Part shown: piece after piece, positions 1 through 12,361 of the stretch
How positions within the stretch are numbered: position 1 is the first letter of the stretch
Layout: every line of letters starts with the position of its first letter
Source of the DNA: Hofstenia miamia
Lineage: Eukaryota > Xenacoelomorpha > Acoela
DNA length: 64,000 nt
NCBI GenBank assembly: GCA_004352715.1
Contig: SCFE01000062.1
Coordinates: forward strand, 1,867,743 to 1,931,742
Direction: 5' to 3'
Position numbers and translations under genes: made by a program
Notes under the pieces: generated by a model
The model's input: the letters and a program-made list of their open reading frames with translations, nothing else
What the model was told of the DNA's origin: nothing
Databases searched by the model: none

Positions 1-1056
1 TCTATCACTGTTTCTCTTTGTCTACTACTACTATGTCTGGCCTCCGCGCTTCTATAACCTTGCTTGTCTATATGTTGAAGTCCCACAGTATCTTAACCTT
101 CTCATTTTCTATGACGCCATGTGGCTTGTGCTCATACCACTCTTCTCCTGCTTCTAACACATGCTGCCTGCTCAAATTCCAGTGTACCATTCTTCCCACC
201 TTCTCATGCCTGAACTTATACTCATTCTGTGCCAACTTCTCACACCCTGCTATCAGATGATCTACTGTATCCGCCTCTTTCCTACATAGCCTACACTTAT
301 CACTTCTACTCTTCTGTCTATATGATTCTTCATCCAGTTTGTTCTTATTGCTTGCTCATGTGCTGCTATTATCAGTGCTTCTGTTTCTCTTTTTAGTCCT
401 GCTTTCTTTAACCACTTGTTGCTTTCTTCTCTGTCACACATTTCTTTGTTCCTCCAGTATTCTCCATGCATTACCTTCTGCCTATACCTTGTTTGTCTCT
501 CCGATTCCATCCGTCTCTGGTATGCCTTCTTTACTTCACTCTCAGTTCTTATCTGCCTTAACTCCTTACTGACCTGCAGTACGGACCCCTTAATTTGCTC
601 TTCTACATATTCCTTTAGCCCTAGTGCTTCTGCTTCTACAGTTTTCTCTACACTTAGCAGTCCTTTCCCTCCCTTATACCTTGCAATATACAGCCTATCT
701 ACATCTCCATTTAAGTTTAATGCTCTCTCTGCTGCTAGTATCTTCCTTGTCTTCCTTTCTAATTCCCTCAGTTCACTCTTATTCCACCTAACTATTCCTG
801 GTGAATATCTCAACACTGGTATCGCCCATGTATTAATTGCTTTTATACTATTCTGCCCATTTAATGCTGACTTCTGTAGTATCTTCCTTACTGTCCTCTT
901 GTATTCTTTTCTTAACCTTGTCCTCATTTCCTCATGATCTGTTCTATCTTTCTCTATCACACCTAAGTACTTGTACCCATCTTTGACTTCCTCAATCTTA
1001 TCCCCAATGCTCGTCCTCAAACCATCTCCATCTATGCACTTACTTCTGGTCATTGT
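1..1056 (-). pseudogene. RLE-type LINE (R2/NeSL-like) 3' half, broken
   Basis: Read on the minus strand from about 1053, a 263-codon open frame carries the post-RT region of a LINE: a YLGV block near its start, an AIPVLRYSPGIVRW block, then ELERKTRK and RYKGGKGL motifs. This order is typical of the RT thumb region of LINEs that use a restriction-like endonuclease. The frame is lost near position 270-290. The next frame continues with a CCHC knuckle (CRLC...HLIAGC) and LAQNEYK, and reaches a PDIVVVDK motif at about 16-55 that fits the PD-(D/E)xK endonuclease core. There is one in-frame TAG near 68-70. The element runs off the window at base 1 and stops abruptly at about 1056, where a plus-strand RT begins. 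At least one frameshift and one stop make it inactive here. The clade (R2, NeSL or relative) is inferred from motif order only. Confidence 0.85.
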
Positions 1057-1376
1057 CCCTCAAGGCTCTGTGTTAGGCCCTATTCTCTTTGTTTTGTACG
1101 TCAACGACATACAAAATTTCATAAACTGCGAGGTACTCCAGTATGCAGACGACACTTGTCTTATTTCACGGGATTCAAGTCCAATTACTGCATCAAGAAC
1201 ACTTCCAAATAATATTAATAACATCATAGTATATTTCAAAAGTAACCAACTGAGAATAAATGCAAGCAAGACCCAATTCACTATCTTTACACCACATGAA
1301 CAGCAACAACTACGTAGGAATATTAAATTAAACATAGATGAATCCAGTGAGCCAATAGAACAAACAGATAGTGTGA
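1056..1376 (+). repeat. Duplicate piece of CR1/Jockey-like reverse transcriptase
   Basis: It encodes VPQGSVLGPILF, then the catalytic YADDT box, then the RT palm up to NIDESSEPIEQTDS. It is nearly base-for-base the same as 1379-1697 (one visible change is cttccaaat versus cttcaaaat). It ends at a single N at 1377, after which the same sequence restarts at the same point (ccctcaaggctctg). The shared start point and single-N join point to an assembly duplication, not two insertions. Confidence 0.85.
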
Positions 1377-1378
1377 NA

Positions 1379-2334
1379 TCCCTCAAGGCTCTGTGTTAGG
1401 CCCTATTCTCTTTGTTTTGTACGTCAACGACATACAAAATTTCATAAACTGCGAGGTACTCCAGTATGCAGACGACACTTGTCTTATTTCACGGGATTCA
1501 AGTCCAATTACTGCATCAAGAACACTTCAAAATAATATTAATAACATCATAGTATATTTCAAAAGTAACCAACTGAGAATAAATGCAAGCAAGACCCAAT
1601 TCACTATCTTTACACCACATGAACAGCAACAACTACGTAGGAATATTAAATTAAACATAGATGAATCCAGTGAGCCAATAGAACAAACAGATAGTCTGAC
1701 ATATTTGGGTGTTGAGATCGACACAAAATTTACATTTGAAAACTTTGTATCCAGTAAGATCAGGAAAATGTTCAGAGGCATACAATACCTAAAACAAATA
1801 AGGCACATTACCACAGACAAGCAAATATTACAGGCTTTTGTGAGTAGCCACTTAGTTTATGCATGTAATTTGTTGCAGGGTTTAAGTATAGAACAGCATG
1901 AGAGGTTAAACAAGGTAGTTACTTGGTCCTTGACAACACTATACAATATCAATAAACAAATGACGGGTGAGAACCTTCAAGAGATTCAAATGCTAGCGCC
2001 AAAGTTTTACATTCAATATGCGAGCCTGGTTACCATGTATAAGTACAGTAATCAATTGACAGGTTCTTTAAATTTCCTTGATAATTACCTCGTGCTAAAT
2101 AATCGTACAAGTAAATGTATAATTGCTAGTAAAATAAGATGCTCACATTGGAATAGATCGTTTACAACAGCTGCAAGCAGAAATTGGAATAGTCTACCAC
2201 AAGAGATCAGAGATTCTAAATCATTAAATGTATTTAAAAGAAAACTTAAACAAAATTTACTTGCACATCAAAAAATAATAGACAGTTCAAAGAAACTAAA
2301 CACCTGGCAGAACAGTTTGAATAATGCTTTTTAA
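1379..2334 (+). pseudogene. CR1/Jockey-like LINE reverse transcriptase, C-terminal half
   Basis: A 313-codon open frame encodes the second half of a non-LTR retrotransposon RT. It starts at the conserved PQGSVLGPILF motif, carries the catalytic YADDT about 30 residues on, and then LRINASKTQF and LTYLGVEID. The far end has RNWNSLPQEI and SLNVFKRKLKQNL, the usual C-terminal tail of Jockey/CR1-class proteins. There is no endonuclease domain or 5' half, so this is a 5'-truncated copy or the continuation of a contig cut at the N. The frame is intact to its TAA at 2332-2334, suggesting a young insertion. It is followed by an A+T-rich 3' UTR. It is not a host gene. Confidence 0.9.
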
Positions 2335-2538
2335 TTTTTTTAAACAGTTTAGTATGTGTTTTTATTTGTAAATTTTTAGCTTGTTTATTGTATATGTTTT
2401 CTTGTTGCGTGTGCTACCATTTTTGTAAATATGTATATATGTATATTGTATATATTGTATATTTTTTTGCAGATTTGTTGGTGTATGCAGCATGGGAATA
2501 TGGAATTGATAGATAAAGTTATTGAAATGTTATTATTA
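2335..2538 (+). repeat. LINE 3' UTR and TTA tail
   Basis: A+T-rich sequence after the RT stop ends in gaaatgttattattatcc. Short (TTA)n or (AAT)n tails instead of poly-A are common for CR1/Jockey-type LINEs, so I place the 3' end of the element near 2538. Confidence 0.55.
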
Positions 2539-2544
2539 TCCTTA

Positions 2545-2960
2545 TTCGAGTAAGGTGTAAGGCCTTTGATAGCATAATTCTTAAAATTCTGGCAATTAAT
2601 TTAAAACAACTTTGCTTTAATGATGACAGCATAGACTTAGTACAAGGCTATTTAAAAAACAAATATTGTTAATACCACACATTCAAGCTATTTATCTACT
2701 ATACGTGGAGTATCCTTGGGCCAACACTTTTTAATCTATACATAAATATCGTTGGAAATAACATCACAGACACAAATATTTTTCAGTAAGCAGATGACAC
2801 ATGTATACTTGCAACTAATGTATCATTAAATATACATACGCCTCAAGAATACGAAAAATATCTATTAAAATTGTTAAGATATTTTCCTCATAGCGAATCC
2901 CATTTGCCTTAAGGACTAAAATACCTTTTTATTCAATGTTTGTGCTTTGCTTCATTATTC
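2545..2960 (+). pseudogene. Second LINE reverse transcriptase fragment, decayed
   Basis: Translation gives RCKAFDSIILKILAIN (the KAFDSV-like motif of LINE RTs). After a stop it gives ILGPTLFNLYIN and then FQ-stop-ADDTCIL, which is a damaged F/YADDT catalytic box. The order and spacing match the RT palm. There are several stops and no long frame. It lies directly after the tail of the previous LINE and is a different copy, since its sequence around the YADD box differs from 1379-2334. Confidence 0.75.
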
Positions 2961-3032
2961 TTTTTCCACATTTTAGGCTGCACTGTCTAATATATGCGCT
3001 TCTGCAATTGCTATGTAACTTGCATAATTTAC

Positions 3033-3106
3033 TAACCTATATATATATACATAATTTATTCAAATGAATGTTAAATAATATATACATATATATACATATA
3101 TATATT

Positions 3107-3142
<36 letters not shown>
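3033..3142. repeat. (TA)n and TATACA microsatellite
   Basis: Short TATATACATA units lead into a pure TA run at about 3110-3142. Confidence 0.9.
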
Positions 3143-3146
<4 letters not shown>

Positions 3147-3189
3147 TATTGCTAACGTATGTGTAAATATTATTACTAATATGTATTTA

Positions 3190-4277
3190 CAGGCAACCCC
3201 GCCTAAGTCGGATCGATTCGGACCACTGAAAATAATCCGTCTTACAAGAAATCTGAGATATAATTTTAGGGTACTTGGCTTGTACTAGTTCCACGAAAAC
3301 CGAGATTTACGATAGCGTAACTTTTGTACAAGCAATCTGATGGTGTTATGAAAGAAGTTGTTTTGAAAATATTGAAAATAAACTCTGCTGGAAGAAAAAA
3401 TTAATCATGTATTCTTATGTCTTACAGTATTTTTCTTTCAATATCTGAATTAAACAAAAACTAAACTTAACTTTACTTACGGTGGCATCAATCACTTCGT
3501 TCTATTTTGTATTACATATTTATCATATGATGGGTGCATACAACAACTCTTTAAGTGAAATTGACAGAAATAATTCGATTCAATACAGACAAATGTCTAA
3601 TATTTTGACAAATATTATTATACTTTCTAGGGACATTTTTCAATGTTCTAACCAATTCTATTGTCAACACTTAGGGTTTTTTGTTAAAATTTGAAAGCTA
3701 AATCTTTCCCATGTTTTAGTGATATATATTATAACGTTTTCTAGTGTTACTATATTTATGAATTTTACAATAATTTTTTGTATTCCTTTATCTCACACAT
3801 CACATACATCAGGGAGTTGTCATTTTAACATCATCTAATTTTACTTGAAAGATTACCGGACAACTTATTTAAAATATCACCATTGACGGCACCGTGCATA
3901 AACATATCTATGTTGACCTCTACATGAACTGTTTGTAGATCAATACCATGGAGATTATAGTAGCTTTATGGTCAATACCATGAGCTGCGCTGTAGTATTT
4001 CATTATTTTTTACTACGCGAGAGAAAATATCTATGCTATGCTTGAATCGCATGCAAGACAATTTCTATTCGTCCGACTTGTGAATGAAATTTTCAATGTT
4101 AACTTTGTAACCTGTACGTAGATTTTAGTCCGATTTAGAATTTATCCGACTTAGAATTGTCCGACTTAAAAATAATTTTGTGTGTGTGTACATATTGGAG
4201 TTTGTCTGTTCTTTATTAATAGTATGAGTAACGCGAAAATCCGAATTAGTCACATCCGACTTAATCGGGGTTGCCTG
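3190..4277. mobile_element. pogo/Tigger-like non-autonomous DNA transposon with TIRs
   Basis: The left end reads CAGGCAACCCCGCCTAAG and the right end, reverse-complemented, reads CAGGCAACCCCGATTAAG. The terminal inverted repeats match over about 24 bases with two differences. Both ends are flanked by TA (3188-3189 and 4278-4279), the target-site duplication of Tc1/mariner/pogo elements. The CAGGCA-type terminus resembles Tigger/pogo TIRs. Sub-terminal copies of a short TCCGACTTA-like motif recur near the right end (about 4076-4165 and 4250). Only short open frames lie inside, none resembling a transposase, so this is a MITE-like or gutted copy of 1088 bp. Confidence 0.85.
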
Positions 4278-4279
4278 TA

Positions 4280-7200
4280 CTTACAAAAATTAGGCATTAG
4301 CAGCAGATTAATCTTAAGAAACTCAATTTGTTCTTTATTTGATGCACTCCTCATCGCGCCATGCCATGGTCTTTTTCAGTCTGTGTTCACGTAAACACTA
4401 ATTACTGAATTGATCTCTTACTTGTGTCAGCATTTTTATGAATTGTCTCAATTTGCTAAAGGTTTATGTTGTATTTATCTCAATATTAACTCTTCAATAT
4501 ATCTTTCTCATAATTTCTGCTGTTTAATTATTCTATTGACAAACGAAATAATATATAAGCGGAACTAAACAGTAAATTATCATTAAATAAACGTACTTTG
4601 CATAAAGACCATCACGTTTTGTCGCAGCAATAGACGCTATGTAAATATAGCTTTTGATTATAGGATATTGATAATATATCAAAGCAAACCATTTTGTCAG
4701 AATAAAATCTTGACAATTTAATTAAATCACACTAGTTGCTTTGCGATATTTATTATCACCTAAAAGGAACTCATATTGATTAATTCTCGCTTTGAACTAG
4801 TTAAAACTTTTAGAAGAAAATGGCTCTGGGCGTTGCAAACTGTTTCCAAAATTGATTATAGAATAAATAGATTAAATTATAAATTTCTACATTGTGTTCC
4901 CATTCAGTCAACACTAATTGCTAAGTACTTCTGAATGGTATTTATGCTTTTGTATTTTTAAAATAACAATAAAAGTAGTAAAAACAATAATAAGAATTAA
5001 TTAAAAAGTAAAGGCAGCAATATATTTACCAAGGCCATGCAATTAGGTATTTTAGTAAAATTGCAATACAAATATTGCAATATAGGGCAATATGTTTTGC
5101 AATAACTACCTGTAAGTAGTAATTTACAAACTTATTTGACAAAAGTTTCAAAATGTGTAGATATTATAAATTTTCTTATTTGGTACAAGTCAAAGCTGAA
5201 ATCTAGCAGCAAAAATTCTATTCTAGGTTTCAATTGTACATATCAAAGACATTTGAGATTTGGAAGATATAATTCAATATAATTATAATCGTCATAATAT
5301 CTTTTTTACCCTTATAATGATTTTGGGAATACAATATAAAGTAGATTCGATTTTAATTCTGTTATCGGGAAATTATATTACGTGTCCCAAATTAAATTTA
5401 GCTTAAGCCAATCTCATAATATTTTGTAAGCAAGATAAATGTAATTGATCTTCAGATACGTTCAGAAATATCCAAGGATCCTTAAAAAGAAGAGCTTAAA
5501 GTTATTCTCCAATTAAATATTAAAGTCAGGCGTTTGCATGCCAAGGAGGCTATTATTAATGTCATTAGGTTGTCATTAGGTTGCTTATTTCTTTAAAAGT
5601 TAAGTTAATCGATGCCATTGATATAATGCAGAGGGTAACATGACCCTAAACTTTTTCAAAAATACATATGTGGTATTATTCTTGATAATTATAATAACAA
5701 TACGTGACTTTCTTAAACCAAAATGTGTATCTTCAAATAATGAATACCCCTTCCATGAACATTTTTAAGCAATAAGGCTTTGATGAAAAATTATTCAAAA
5801 GTTGAGTGGAACTCCGCAGCCTCAACTAATTTGTTTGCGCTGCAAAGGTTCTTTTTCAAATAGTTCCCAAATACACTTAATTATTTAATACTTATGCGAT
5901 CTATAAACTTTAAAGCAAAGTAACAAAATGACTTGTATTGCTATTTTCTATGAAGGTAACTAACATATGCATAAAAAGCAGTGTTCCATTAAAAGAGCTT
6001 CATATTAAGATATTTAGGAAATTTAAATACTAGGAGTTCTGCAATTATAAATAAGACAGAATATTGTAAGCACTGCTTGCTATCAATATATTGTTAATAG
6101 ATTTAATTCTGATAGTCGCAATGAAGTCGATAAATAATTCAGTTAGTTTCTAAATTCATCGGTATGAACTTTTCAAACTTGATGTTTATTCTAGGCTTTG
6201 TCATCTATTCAAAAATTATTTAATATTTTTTTAACATTCCTTCTCTGCAATTATGAAGCCATTGCTTTGAAAACGGTATATTTTAATATCAAAGCAAAGC
6301 GTTCTCAAATAGAAAACAAAAACTTTCTTGAAAGTAATTGCTTTCTCACAATTGATTTGTTGTTAGATACAAATAGAAAATAGAAAATTTTATATAACTT
6401 TGTCCTTAACATTAAATCAGCCTCGAATTCCGCAATGCTCTAGGCATTTTTGAAGTAATAATGGACGCTTATAAAAGCAATTATTAATTAAGATAGAATT
6501 GTAAATTGCTTAAAATTTACTTATCCTTGTCTTAGAAATTTTTTATTACTTCTAAATTATTTTTTAAATCCCAAACTCAGAAATTGCACCTGTGGCTAAA
6601 AAAGTGAATAACTTAATTTTTGACAATTACTAGTTTACAATTTCTTTGGGTTATCGCTAAGATAGTGAGGACCAGAATTTATTGTTCCTAGTCCCATTAA
6701 ACATGGTTCCATTGAGCTTACTAAAACCACGAATGAATCTGATTATATTTTTTTCTAGCTCGAAATCCTGAATCCAGTTTATACATCAAATTTTCAGCAC
6801 CCTTACTCTGTACACATAATACAACATATAAATATATATATATATATATACACGGTAATATCAGTGCTTTGTCAGTTATGTGAAAGTTTTTAAAGAATCT
6901 TCATAAAATTTGAATATTCTAGAAATTATTTTCAAGTTAATTTACTGCAATTTTAGCCTAGTTCCCAGGGTTGATTTGCTATTAATATAAATTGAAAATC
7001 AATTTATATTTTTAACTCAATTGATATCTAACCTTTCCAAGTCTTGTTTGCTACTAATGTTTAGCCATGACATGAACCAATTATACATATAAAGACAAGC
7101 CTATGCAAAGGGATTTTATATTTTTATCTGTTTTCTTAAGTATCGATTATGCTGCTTTTGATTTATCTCAATTTAATTGAGGCAAATGTAATATGAACAG

Positions 7201-8272
7201 TTGAATTGGTTGATGTTCCAGCTTAATATTGTACTTACTGCAGTATATGGTGATGACAATATTAGAACTTACGCTAAATTTGCTGGAATTCATAGTGAAT
7301 CTGAACCAGACCTTGCAGGACAAATATAAAATTATGAAAATCTGAGTAGCTAACTGCGTTTTAAATACTAATAAGTCGTCAGTTGTGATCATCAGACACA
7401 TACCTCCTCTAGACTAAGACGACGTAATACATTAATGTCAAATATTAGCTTGACAATAGAGGTTTTTCTGCCATTCAGATTACCTTATATAAGGATTTTA
7501 ATCATCTTCCAATTATGTTTTTGTATCACCTAAACAATTTTTTGTATTCAAAACTGATATTTATCTCTTTAAAATATCATTTGAAACAGTTTGATATGAT
7601 GCAACATTTGACGAACCTACCAATGAAAAACATGGAAATAAATACTTTTGATTTTCTATTGATTATTTTCTAAAATTCTAATGATACCCACTGAATTTTC
7701 ATAAAAAGATGCTATTGCTTTGATTTGAGTTAATGCCCTGTTATTTTGATACCAAATATTTAATATCTCCAAAAATTAATTTGCTTAACGTTGAATGTTG
7801 ATAAAATATAATTTTCAAACATGAACTTACTGAAGGGGGGATATAGCTGAATCAAGGAAGTCAACAATTTCGTTCAGCTTACTCTCAATCAGAAAAAGAC
7901 AAGACACTCGAATCTTTCAATTGATAACAAAAAAAGACAAAGCGAAACTCATTGATTGCTTCTGATAATAGTTTCCCAAATAATCTATTAAGAAGGGTTA
8001 TTCACACATTAGAGCAAAAACATCTAATCATTTTGATTATTATCAAGCAAAAGAAATTATCGAATCCTATTCAACATTTTCAATTGAATTTGTTCTTAAA
8101 AAGCATATATACATGTACGTGACTCGCTCCAAATACTCTCAAATACTTAAACCCACTTTTCTTAGAAGAAAATGTCAATTTTTTTGTTAAGAATGCGCTT
8201 TTTTATTTTTGCACTACTTTTTTCACTTTAACACAAGTGAAAGGCCTTTTGGAATATTTATATATGGCACGA

Positions 8273-8277
<5 letters not shown>
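4280..8277. other. No gene seen; A+T-rich DNA
   Basis: I see no splice-supported exon and no transposon domain. It holds a short (TA)n run at 6834-6850, a 12-base tandem (gtcattaggtt) near 5560-5583, and a block at 6668-6700 with the phrase CCTAGTCCCAT that recurs at 31872 and 39284. Open frames here are of chance length for this base composition. Confidence 0.6.

Positions 8278-8313
<36 letters not shown>
8278..8313. repeat. (TA)n microsatellite
   Basis: Nearly pure TA dinucleotide run. Confidence 0.95.
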
Positions 8314-8317
<4 letters not shown>

Positions 8318-8865
8318 TCAGTGGTAGACTCTAACATAAATAACTCTTCAGTATAATACATGTAAAAAAATTTCATAAGGGTACAAAATTGGAGGAATCC
8401 GATTTATGCAAAGTGATGCACTGAGAGAAATTTCCTTGGCAGCTCAATGCGTGATTTGCAAACAAATATTTGCAATTATATTATTAAAGAAAGCTTTTAA
8501 AAATAATCAATAGCAGCTCAATAATCTAGTTTGAACGTTTGTATTTATTGAAGATGAATATAGTAAAAATTACTTTGGGATCACTTGATCTACCGCTAGT
8601 GTTAGAGCCGACAAATATTTTCCACAACTAGGCCAACATTTAGTAAGTATATTTCTTGGGTGTGCCGGATTCAGGTGGTTTTTGGCAAGTTTGGATCAGT
8701 AGTATACTATTCCTCAAATTAAGTGACTGTAAAGATACTTATATAAAATGTCATACAAATAGAAGAATATTTTACATTGGTTCTTGACAGTCCGCGTAAA
8801 TACCCTCTCTGTCCCACAAACCGTTTATTTGAACTGATGTGCGACTATCACATAGTATTTAGTGC

Positions 8866-8869
<4 letters not shown>

Positions 8870-8907
<38 letters not shown>
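8870..8907. repeat. (TA)n microsatellite
   Basis: Nearly pure TA run. It creates an artificial IYIY-type open frame. Confidence 0.95.
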
Positions 8908-8912
<5 letters not shown>

Positions 8913-11900
8913 GCATACATATTTTTTTTCATTTATTGATATATAGAGAAATTGTATATGGAGGAAGTATTTATTTGTATAGACTTTATGTAGTTTAGTT
9001 TAACAGAATGGGAAAATATTCTCAGCAATATAATTGTTCATGCATCATTTAAGATAAGTATTGCTAATGTACACAATAAGCTATTGCTTACTCGCTTTGC
9101 CTCTTGGGGTATTTAACAATGATAAATTCGCTTTGACATTGCTTAGTTATTGAATTTTCGCGGCTTTGAATATGACAAACAAAGATAAGTAATATATGCC
9201 TTAGCATTAGTATTTTCCTAATTCATTATTTATCTAATAAAGCGGAAAAACATTGATGTGTTTCCGTCACCTTGTCCATGGAATTCCATTACTTCAATAC
9301 CGGGGATGATAGGTTTTGCCGCATTGAAAATTTAACGAAGTTTTATCTCAAACCAGAAATATTCTAAAAATTGATATGAAAACTCTTTGATGATAGCATA
9401 GGAATTAGAGCAGTATAAATTTATAGAGATTCTTGCATTTTTTTTTAAATTTTAACACGTCTCCATTTTTTATTGTACAAAAGGACCATGCCAGAGTCAT
9501 GCGTTGTCCCAGTTAAAAGTTAAAGTGTTATAAGATTAACGTCAAATAATTAAAAGATCTTGAACATAGCCATGAAAGCACGGCATTTATATAGTGGAAT
9601 AAATCCGCCGGATTTGTGTTAGAATTGTGATTTAGTCAATGGATGAATGCTGCTTGATTTTTAAGGTTCATATTCGATACAAAATGAGAACTAATTAAAA
9701 TTTATAATACATATTATATAAATAATATACATAAACTTTTGTGACTATGAAATTTATACAACCTATGAATAACAAGCCAGGATGAAAGATTCACAAGTTG
9801 CTTGTCTACTTAGAACAGCAATACAGAAGCTACTTCTTAAGTAAGTCTTTTTAATTCTAAAGTTTTTGTCTGACAAATAGTAGAAAAAAATAAAGATATA
9901 AATAAGATCAGTGATTGATTTGATTAGAACGGTCTAATTAAGCCTAGAAAAGCGGAATTAATGTCTGTCCTTTTTATCTAAATTGAATTACAACGTGAAT
10001 CAATCAATAACACAAACTGGAAAGAATCCAAGAAGACGAAATTGATTGCAGAATTTCTTCATTACCAATTAAAAATTGATTTTGCAATTGAATCTTCTGG
10101 ATTAAATTTTAAATTAAGATATTATTGTAATAATTATCTTGAGCAATTTGTACATTATATAAGTTTAAAATAATAACGAAATATAGAAAATTGTCAAAAT
10201 AAAAAGCCATAAAAGAGAAGATACATTTCTGGCTTGCAAAACAAAAATAAAAGTTCAACTAAATTTGCTATTGAAAAATTGTGATTTTAATGAAGGAAGA
10301 TAATTATTAAAATTTTTAATGACTTAATGCATCAGATTGTGAAGTAATCTTACTAAATTCTTCTATACTTCAATCAAGGATTACTAAGTATTTAGTTATC
10401 CATGATTAAAATGAAATGCTCAATTTATTGCTTCATTTAATTAAAATGGAAATTTTTCAATTTTTTAGGAATTTTCTGAAGCCAATATTTCTATCGCGTC
10501 AATCAAATAGATGGGTCTTTTTTGGTCTTAGTACCAGTAGCGTGTAGTCTACCCCTTAGAGGAACTATACGTCAATAATTTTGAAAGCCAAGTTGAACTG
10601 TTGAATTAAAATTTCAAATGTAATAAATGTAATTAAATAATAAAAATATATCTATGTAATGAAATAATAAATCTATTAAATTATTTATTTTATTACTTTA
10701 AGCACCTTCACTCCAGCATATAATTATATAATTATGTATATATATATAGGAGTATATACATATATACATATATTATTATAAGAGATTCAAAAGTTATATA
10801 CTTCATGTTTCCTCGTTTGATTTCTGTTAAGCTAACAAATACAAATGTTAACAAATACATTTAAGCCTTCTTTACGTTATTATGATAAGCATTTTAAAAT
10901 AAATTTTGCTAGGCTTAAAAAGTGGAGATTTATTAAGGAACAGCATTCAATATAAACGAAAAATATTATTTTCTGAATACGATATCGTTTTAGACAAGGC
11001 TAACATACACGATCGAAAAAAAAATGCAAAAAATTTAATTTTTTACATTGCAATTTTTTATAAAAAAATTCCACAACCAGTGGCATATATTATAACATAC
11101 AATTGTAAAATATGTGAAAAAATAAATTATATCACCATCAAGTTTTGTAATTGTAAAAATATGTTTAGTAAATGACGTTTAACTAAACATAATATTCACT
11201 AGATAAATATCACTCTGATTTATCCACTCATTGGGTCCTCAAATAGGATAGCAGACATCTAAGTATGCTGTAATCTATGTCAAGGATTCCAATTCCATCT
11301 CTATTTCATTTAAAAGACAAATGTCAATTTAACAGTGTTAAATGTATAAATATTTAAAAATAATGTCGAAATGCCATCAAAGTCTATACATTCAAAAATT
11401 ATATTATGTGAAATATAAAATGAATGCATAATCTTAAAATTATAGATTAGTGATCATAGATAAATGGTGGCAGGTATTCGGTCTAGTACTTTGTATTTCT
11501 GTATATTAAAAGCAATTGAATCGCCTCTGGTAATATGTAAATTACCAATTGAAAATTTACAGATGACTGATTTTTAATATAGCCCATCTTTAAAATATGC
11601 AAATCGCAGGAAGTTGGAAATGTCTAATACCTTAAAATGCAAAGCTAAACAAAATCGTGGCGATGAGTATGATCCAGTTTAATGCATTGACTGAGATAAA
11701 ATTTCTTCTGGAATGGCTAAGTTTAGTTGTGAGGAAGGTTTGTTTAAAAACTCTGCGTTATTTAGGGAGGAATATTAGGGTGGAATATAGTCGAAATTGT
11801 AATAACTAGGGTCCCAATTTTAGTGTCTACGTTCTACAATAACACAAAATTTTAATGCGATTTTGAATTCTCTTCATTGAATTGCATTTACGAACTTTTT

Positions 11901-12151
11901 AGAAGCTGAGATTAGGATATTGGTACTTTCGGTTGAATTACTGTAAGTAGGTGATGAAATGAAATGCCACACTTGCTTATTGTTTAAAATTTATTCCAAT
12001 CGTCAGCGCTGATGTACAATTTTTTGAAATTAATGAACTTATTGTCGCGACATAGAAAAAATTTCTGCGGAGAATTTATAATATTTGAATTTTTTTTTGG
12101 AAATCTGTAGTTTAACATGCTTCTTCTGAAAAGGTGTTTTAAATAAGAAAT
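8908..12151. other. No gene seen; A+T-rich DNA
   Basis: I recognise no coding or structured element. An 89-codon frame at 10906-11175 has no recognisable motif and ordinary A+T-driven composition. A tatata-rich patch lies at about 10733-10780. Confidence 0.55.
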
Positions 12152-12315
12152 TGTTAGTGATTGGTTGATAAAATGTAATCACACGGTTGCATTTCATGCT
12201 GCGTTCTCAGGCTTACCATGACAACCTGTTTGTACATTTATACATATGATTGTAATGAAGTTACACAATAGATTTTAATCTACTTTTAATTACTATCTTC
12301 TGCCTTGAACTAACA
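12152..12315 (+). repeat. Ty3/gypsy 5' long terminal repeat (candidate)
   Basis: The block starts TGTTAGTGATTGG and ends GAACTAACA, so the ends are TGTTAG...CTAACA, the short inverted termini typical of LTRs. It is followed at once by TGGTGACAGAG, which fits a tRNA primer-binding site, and 47 bases later by the gag-like frame. At 164 bp it is short for an LTR but within range. I could not find the matching 3' LTR in the window. Confidence 0.6.
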
Positions 12316-12328
12316 TGGTGACAGAGTA
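12316..12328 (+). other. Candidate primer-binding site of LTR element
   Basis: TGGTGACAGAGTA begins directly after the LTR's terminal CA. A TGG start is expected from pairing with the CCA end of a tRNA. The tRNA species is not identified. Confidence 0.5.
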
Positions 12329-12361
12329 TGAATTTCTTAAGCCAAATCCTTTAATTCGAAT

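Noticed and set aside
10906-11175. 89-codon plus-strand frame
   Set aside because: Lys/Ile/Asn/Tyr-rich chance composition and no recognisable motif.
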